A stretch of 64,000 nt of DNA from Sulfurisphaera tokodaii str. 7 (lineage in GTDB: Archaea; Thermoproteota; Thermoprotei_A; Sulfolobales; Sulfolobaceae), in assembly GCF_000011205.1 (NCBI RefSeq), contig NC_003106.2, forward strand, positions 248,001 through 312,000, in the 5' to 3' direction. Position 1 is the first letter of the stretch. Each line of letters opens with the position of its first letter. Below are positions 60,207-64,000 of this stretch, piece after piece. The notes beneath the pieces are model-generated. The model was not told where the DNA came from. It saw only the letters and a program-made list of their open reading frames with translations, and searched no databases. A program made the translations under genes and the position numbers.

Positions 60207-61208
60207 ATGTACATACTTACGATAGGAAGTCATTCATCATTACAAATATTACATGGAGCAAAAAAAGAAGGGTTTAAAACAGCTTTAGTAACGCCAGAAA
60301 AGAGAGTAAAATTCTACAAACAATTTACTTTCATAGATGAAGTTTATGGATACAAAAATGAAGATGAGGCAGTAGATTATATTAATGACTTTGCAAATAA
60401 CGGTATACTTATCCCTCACGGGAGTTTAGTAGAATATATTGGACCCGAAAGAGTAAATAAGATAAAAACAAAAATTTTTGGAAATAGGAATCTGTTCGAA
60501 TGGGAAGCCAATCAGAAAAAGAAAATGAGTTTATTAAAGAGTGCAAAAATAAAAATCCCCGAACAATTTGAAAATCCAGAAGATATAGACAGATTAGTTA
60601 TAATTAAGTTACCAGGTGCTAAGGGAGGAAAAGGTTATTTTATAGCTAGAAATAAAAGTGAAGCAAAAGAAGGTTTAAATAAATTATTAGAACAAAAAAT
60701 GATAAGAAGCATAGATGAAGTAATAATCCAAGAATATGTAATAGGTGTTCCTATGTATTTTCAATTTTTCAATAGTATCATATTAAATAGACTAGAAATT
60801 ATGGGTATCGATATTAGGTATGAAACGAATATTGATGGACTAAGAAGACTTCCAGCAGATATTAAGATAGACCCTACTTTAGTTGTAGTAGGTAACATAC
60901 CTGCAGTGGCTAGAGAAAGTCTTTTACCCCTCGTATACGAATACGGTGAAAATTTTGTTAATACGGTAAAAGAATTGGTACCTCCAGGAATGATTGGACC
61001 TTTCTGTTTAGAATCAGTAGTAACTGATCAAGGAGACATAGTGGTATTTGAATTCTCTGGAAGAATAGTAGCTGGAACTAATCTTTATGTTAATGGAAGT
61101 CCATATAGTTGGCTTTATTGGGATGAACCCATGAGCGTTGGCAGAAGAATCAGTAGAGAGATAAAATTAGCAATAAACTCTAATAAGTTAGAACAGGTGT
61201 TAACATAA
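60207..61208 (+). CDS. purP: FAICAR synthetase PurP
   Basis: 333 residues. ATP-grasp with [20 protein letters not shown] (glycine-rich loop intact), [14 protein letters not shown] and [14 protein letters not shown]. PurP uses formate and ATP to convert AICAR to FAICAR in archaea, replacing PurH transformylase. TAATG overlap with the second paralogue. Confidence 0.95.
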   Translation: MYILTIGSHSSLQILHGAKKEGFKTALVTPEKRVKFYKQFTFIDEVYGYKNEDEAVDYINDFANNGILIPHGSLVEYIGPERVNKIKTKIFGNRNLFEWEANQKKKMSLLKSAKIKIPEQFENPEDIDRLVIIKLPGAKGGKGYFIARNKSEAKEGLNKLLEQKMIRSIDEVIIQEYVIGVPMYFQFFNSIILNRLEIMGIDIRYETNIDGLRRLPADIKIDPTLVVVGNIPAVARESLLPLVYEYGENFVNTVKELVPPGMIGPFCLESVVTDQGDIVVFEFSGRIVAGTNLYVNGSPYSWLYWDEPMSVGRRISREIKLAINSNKLEQVLT

Positions 61209-62254
61209 TGGTTAGAATAGCTGCTCTTGCAAGTCATTCTGCCCTTGATGTTTTTGATGGAGCTAAAGATGAAAATTTTGAGACTATAGCTCTTTGTAAA
61301 AAAGGTAGAGAAAGACCTTATTTAGAATTTAAAAGAATCGTAGATGAATGCATCATTTTAGATGATTTCAAAGAAATAGCTTCAGAAAAAATAGATAGTT
61401 ACTTAACTTCTAGAGATGCTATAATAATTCCTAACAGAAGTTTAGCAGTATATGTTGGTTATGATAATCTAGAAAAAATGAGAACTAAATATTTTGGAAA
61501 TAGAAAGATGTTAAGATGGGAAGAAAGGACTGGAGAAAAAAATTACTATAAAATATTAGATGAAGCTAAAATCAGAAGACCTAAAATATATAAACCTGAA
61601 GAAGTTGATGGTGCAGTTATAGTAAAATTACCCGAAGCTAAAAGAAGAGTTGAGAGAGGATTTTTCATTGCTGTTAATAAAAAAGATTTTGATGAGAAAT
61701 TAGATTCCTTAATGAAGGCCGGTATTATAGATGAAAAAAGTGTTAATGAGATGGTAATAGAAGAGTATATATTGGGTGCCCATTTTAATATAAACTATTT
61801 CTATTCACCAATTTTTAATAGAGTTGAACTTTTAAGCATAGATAGAAGAATACAGAGCGATCTAGATTCCTTTTACAGATTACCAGCTGAAATACAGCTT
61901 AAACTTAATAGATTGCCAAGATTTATAGAAGTAGGACATGAACCAGCTACTATAAGAGAGAGTTTACTTGAAAAAGTTTTTGAAATTGGATATGCTTTTG
62001 TAGAAGCTACAAAAAAACTAGAACCGCCTGGTATAATAGGGCCCTTTACACTTCAAGCAATGGTTACACCAGAATTAGATTTAGTAGTATTTGATGTTGC
62101 CCCTAGAATAGGCGGCGGTACTAATGCTCATATGGGAATAGGCAGTCAATATTCTAAACTTTATTTCGGGAAGCCTATTAGTTTAGGTAGAAGGATAGCA
62201 ATTGAGATAAAAGAAGGAATAAAAAACGGAGAATCTAATAAAATTCTTACATGA
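61208..62254 (+). CDS. PurP paralogue with altered ATP-grasp loop
   Basis: 348 residues, clearly related to the preceding gene ([18 protein letters not shown] versus [17 protein letters not shown]). The loop reads [20 protein letters not shown], losing the GAKGGKG glycines, and the C-terminal metal region is [12 protein letters not shown] rather than [12 protein letters not shown]. It may have another substrate or a supporting role. Several archaea carry two PurP versions. Confidence 0.9.
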   Translation: MVRIAALASHSALDVFDGAKDENFETIALCKKGRERPYLEFKRIVDECIILDDFKEIASEKIDSYLTSRDAIIIPNRSLAVYVGYDNLEKMRTKYFGNRKMLRWEERTGEKNYYKILDEAKIRRPKIYKPEEVDGAVIVKLPEAKRRVERGFFIAVNKKDFDEKLDSLMKAGIIDEKSVNEMVIEEYILGAHFNINYFYSPIFNRVELLSIDRRIQSDLDSFYRLPAEIQLKLNRLPRFIEVGHEPATIRESLLEKVFEIGYAFVEATKKLEPPGIIGPFTLQAMVTPELDLVVFDVAPRIGGGTNAHMGIGSQYSKLYFGKPISLGRRIAIEIKEGIKNGESNKILT

Positions 62255-62369
62255 TAATTATAACGTAACTTACACATAAGACTACCTAATTTCTCAGGTA
62301 TCTATAATTATAAATCAGTATTAGCTAAGTTTATATATTTTTAAGAGAGATTTATCAAAACGGTGTTTT

Positions 62370-63377
62370 ATGCTAAACATCCTTGTAGGAGGATTTTTTG
62401 GCGATGAAGGTAAGGGAAAAGTTGCAGCATACCTTTCATTAAAAGATTCCCCATCTCTTTCTGTAAGAACTGGATCAATTAACGCTGGGCATACTGTAAC
62501 ATATATGGGAAAACAATGGAAATTAAGAATTATTCCCTCAGCTTTTGTAAATAGAACCACATATTTAGCATTAGCTCCAGGGGCTTTAACTTCAATTGAA
62601 GTATTAATAAATGAGGCAAGAGAGACTAACTCATTAGATCGATTGTATATAGATCCACATGTTGGTATTATAACTGAGAAGGAAATCGAGGAAGAGAGAA
62701 ATGATGAATACTTAATGAAGAGAGTAGGAAGTACAGGACAAGGAGTAGGATATGCTGAAGCAAAAAGAATTCTAAGAAAATTAAAACTAGCTAAAGATTA
62801 TGATATATTATCTAAATTTTTGATCAATGTTCCAAATTTAGTTATAGAGAAATTAGAAAAGAATGAGACAGTTTTAATTGAAGGCACACAAGGTTACTAC
62901 TTAAGCTTATACCACGGAGAATATCCTTATGTAACAAGTAGAAATACTTCTTCATCAGGTGTTTTAAGCGAAGTAGGTATAGGACCAAAATACGTAGATC
63001 ATGTAATAGTCGTATTCAAATCCTATGTGACAAGAGTAGGTGAGGGACCTTTAGAAGGAGAATTAGATTGGGAAGAAGCTCAAAGGCTAGGGATTGCTGA
63101 AATAGCCACAGTTACTGGAAGAAAAAGAAGAAGTGCTCCATTTAATATTAAGCTTGCAAAAGAAGCAATAAGAGCTAACTCAGCTACTCAAATTGCTATA
63201 ACTAAATTAGATGCATTATTTAAAGATGCTAAAGGAGTAAAAGAATATTCAAAACTTCCTCAAGAAGCTAAGAAATGGATAGAAGATATAGAGGAACAGT
63301 TAAAAGTACCAATCACACTAATTGGAACTGGAGAAGACACACTGGATATGATAGACTTGAGAAAAGAAAAGCTATGA
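62370..63377 (+). CDS. purA: adenylosuccinate synthetase, short archaeal form
   Basis: 335 residues (about 90 shorter than bacterial PurA). Catalytic P-loop-like [50 protein letters not shown], and [11 protein letters not shown]. Converts IMP to adenylosuccinate. A TATA box (TTTATATATTTTTAAG) is ~30 bases before the ATG, so it has its own promoter separate from purP. Confidence 0.96.
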   Translation: MLNILVGGFFGDEGKGKVAAYLSLKDSPSLSVRTGSINAGHTVTYMGKQWKLRIIPSAFVNRTTYLALAPGALTSIEVLINEARETNSLDRLYIDPHVGIITEKEIEEERNDEYLMKRVGSTGQGVGYAEAKRILRKLKLAKDYDILSKFLINVPNLVIEKLEKNETVLIEGTQGYYLSLYHGEYPYVTSRNTSSSGVLSEVGIGPKYVDHVIVVFKSYVTRVGEGPLEGELDWEEAQRLGIAEIATVTGRKRRSAPFNIKLAKEAIRANSATQIAITKLDALFKDAKGVKEYSKLPQEAKKWIEDIEEQLKVPITLIGTGEDTLDMIDLRKEKL

Positions 63378-63387
63378 GGTGAAATAG

Positions 63388-64000
63388 ATGTTCTTTGACA
63401 CTATAATAATTGGTGCCGGACCTGCTGGATTATTTGCGGCTTATGAATTAGCAAATCTAAATAAGAATGATGTGAAAATTCTTCTGATAGATAAAGGAAC
63501 AAGACCACTGAAACGTGTGTGCCCATTATTAAGTCCAAAAGAGAAATGTACCTTTTGTAATCCATGTCATATCACATACGGTATAGGTGGTGCTGGGACG
63601 TACAGTAGTGGCATAATAAATCTTAGGCCAGATATTGGTGGAGAGCTTCATGAAATTATGAGAAGTTGGGATAAAGCACAAGAGTTAATTGATTATGTAG
63701 ATCAAATACTTGTTAAATTTGGAGCACCTAAAGATAGATATTTTGAACCCAACATGGAAAAAGTAAAGGAAATCCAAAGAAGGGCTGCTAAAGTTGGCGC
63801 AGAATTTATACCAATAAGACAACGTCATATAGGAACTGATAAGACGCCTATCGTTATTGAGAATATATTAAAATATATTGAGAGCAAAAATGTGCAAGTT
63901 GCTGAACTTACTGAAGCTCTAGAAATAGAAAAGAAAGGCTCTGAATTCATTATAAAAACAGATAAGCTAGGTGAAATAGAAACTAAAACTTTATTAGTTG
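63388..64000 (+). CDS. FAD-dependent dehydrogenase (COG2509 type), N-terminal part
   Basis: The frame is open to the window end. [22 protein letters not shown] is the FAD-binding GxGxxG; then [37 protein letters not shown], a Cys-rich segment typical of this family. The reaction is unknown. GAGGTGAAATAG gives a ribosome-binding site right after purA. Confidence 0.87.
   Translation, partial: MFFDTIIIGAGPAGLFAAYELANLNKNDVKILLIDKGTRPLKRVCPLLSPKEKCTFCNPCHITYGIGGAGTYSSGIINLRPDIGGELHEIMRSWDKAQELIDYVDQILVKFGAPKDRYFEPNMEKVKEIQRRAAKVGAEFIPIRQRHIGTDKTPIVIENILKYIESKNVQVAELTEALEIEKKGSEFIIKTDKLGEIETKTLLV

Overview
The window comes from a thermoacidophilic crenarchaeon of the order Sulfolobales, most like Sulfurisphaera/Sulfolobus tokodaii. 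Evidence: an AT-rich genome with TATA-box promoters about 26 nt upstream of leaderless starts; an archaeal RNA polymerase operon (rpoH-rpoB-rpoA1-rpoA2-rpl30e-nusA-rps12); introns in tRNA genes; short archaeal PurA and PurP; the GatB, aIF5B and Rio2 families; a tetraether lipid synthase; and Sulfolobus-type insertion sequences and integrase. Only two products run off the edges: the end of dCTP deaminase on the left and the start of an FAD oxidoreductase on the right.

Layout. 1-17 kb: housekeeping genes (protein disulfide oxidoreductase, AMMECR1, Mut7-C RNase-like, RqcH/NFACT, Rio2, DUF460, SAM synthetase, LSm, CTP synthase, hexulose-phosphate synthase-like protein, phosphohexomutase, ACT + DUF711 pair). 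About 18.3-26.2 kb: a decayed integrated plasmid next to tRNA-His. It holds an AspA-ParB partition cassette whose ParA position is taken by an insertion sequence, a wHTH/RelE-like pair, a SWIM zinc-finger gene, a second insertion sequence, a DUF1286 membrane protein, a ribbon-helix-helix regulator, two box C/D-type small RNAs and a tyrosine integrase. Three of its genes (parB, integrase, a small wHTH gene) each carry a single in-frame stop codon, and both transposases are frameshifted. 26.3-35 kb: coenzyme A synthesis (coaBC), an N-acetyltransferase, a tightly overlapping unknown operon (phosphoesterase, CitG-like, nucleotidyltransferase, DUF1464, RHH, unknown), tRNAs for initiator Met, Asp and Ser, an ABC ATPase and a CbiZ-like enzyme. 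35-36 kb: a long AT-rich stretch without genes. 36-47.6 kb: the transcription/translation supercluster. 47.6-64 kb: malic enzyme, aIF5B, ndk, L24e/S28e, upp, gatB, a PRTase regulator, a riboflavin-pathway reductase, Tes, thiL, and an AMP-synthesis cluster (purB, two purP paralogues, purA).

The most interesting part is the integrated element. A 32-nt promoter module with a palindromic operator occurs twice in inverted orientation, upstream of aspA and upstream of the SWIM gene, so one regulator probably controls both. The two C/D-like RNAs share the same unusual plan (11-nt and 12-nt guides, a long GC-rich closing stem), and the promoter of the second carries an operator-like palindrome shared with the adjacent RHH regulator gene. 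Two further C/D RNA candidates sit outside the element, at about 32.45 kb and 53.8 kb on the minus strand. All functional names are homology judgements made by eye; no database search was run.
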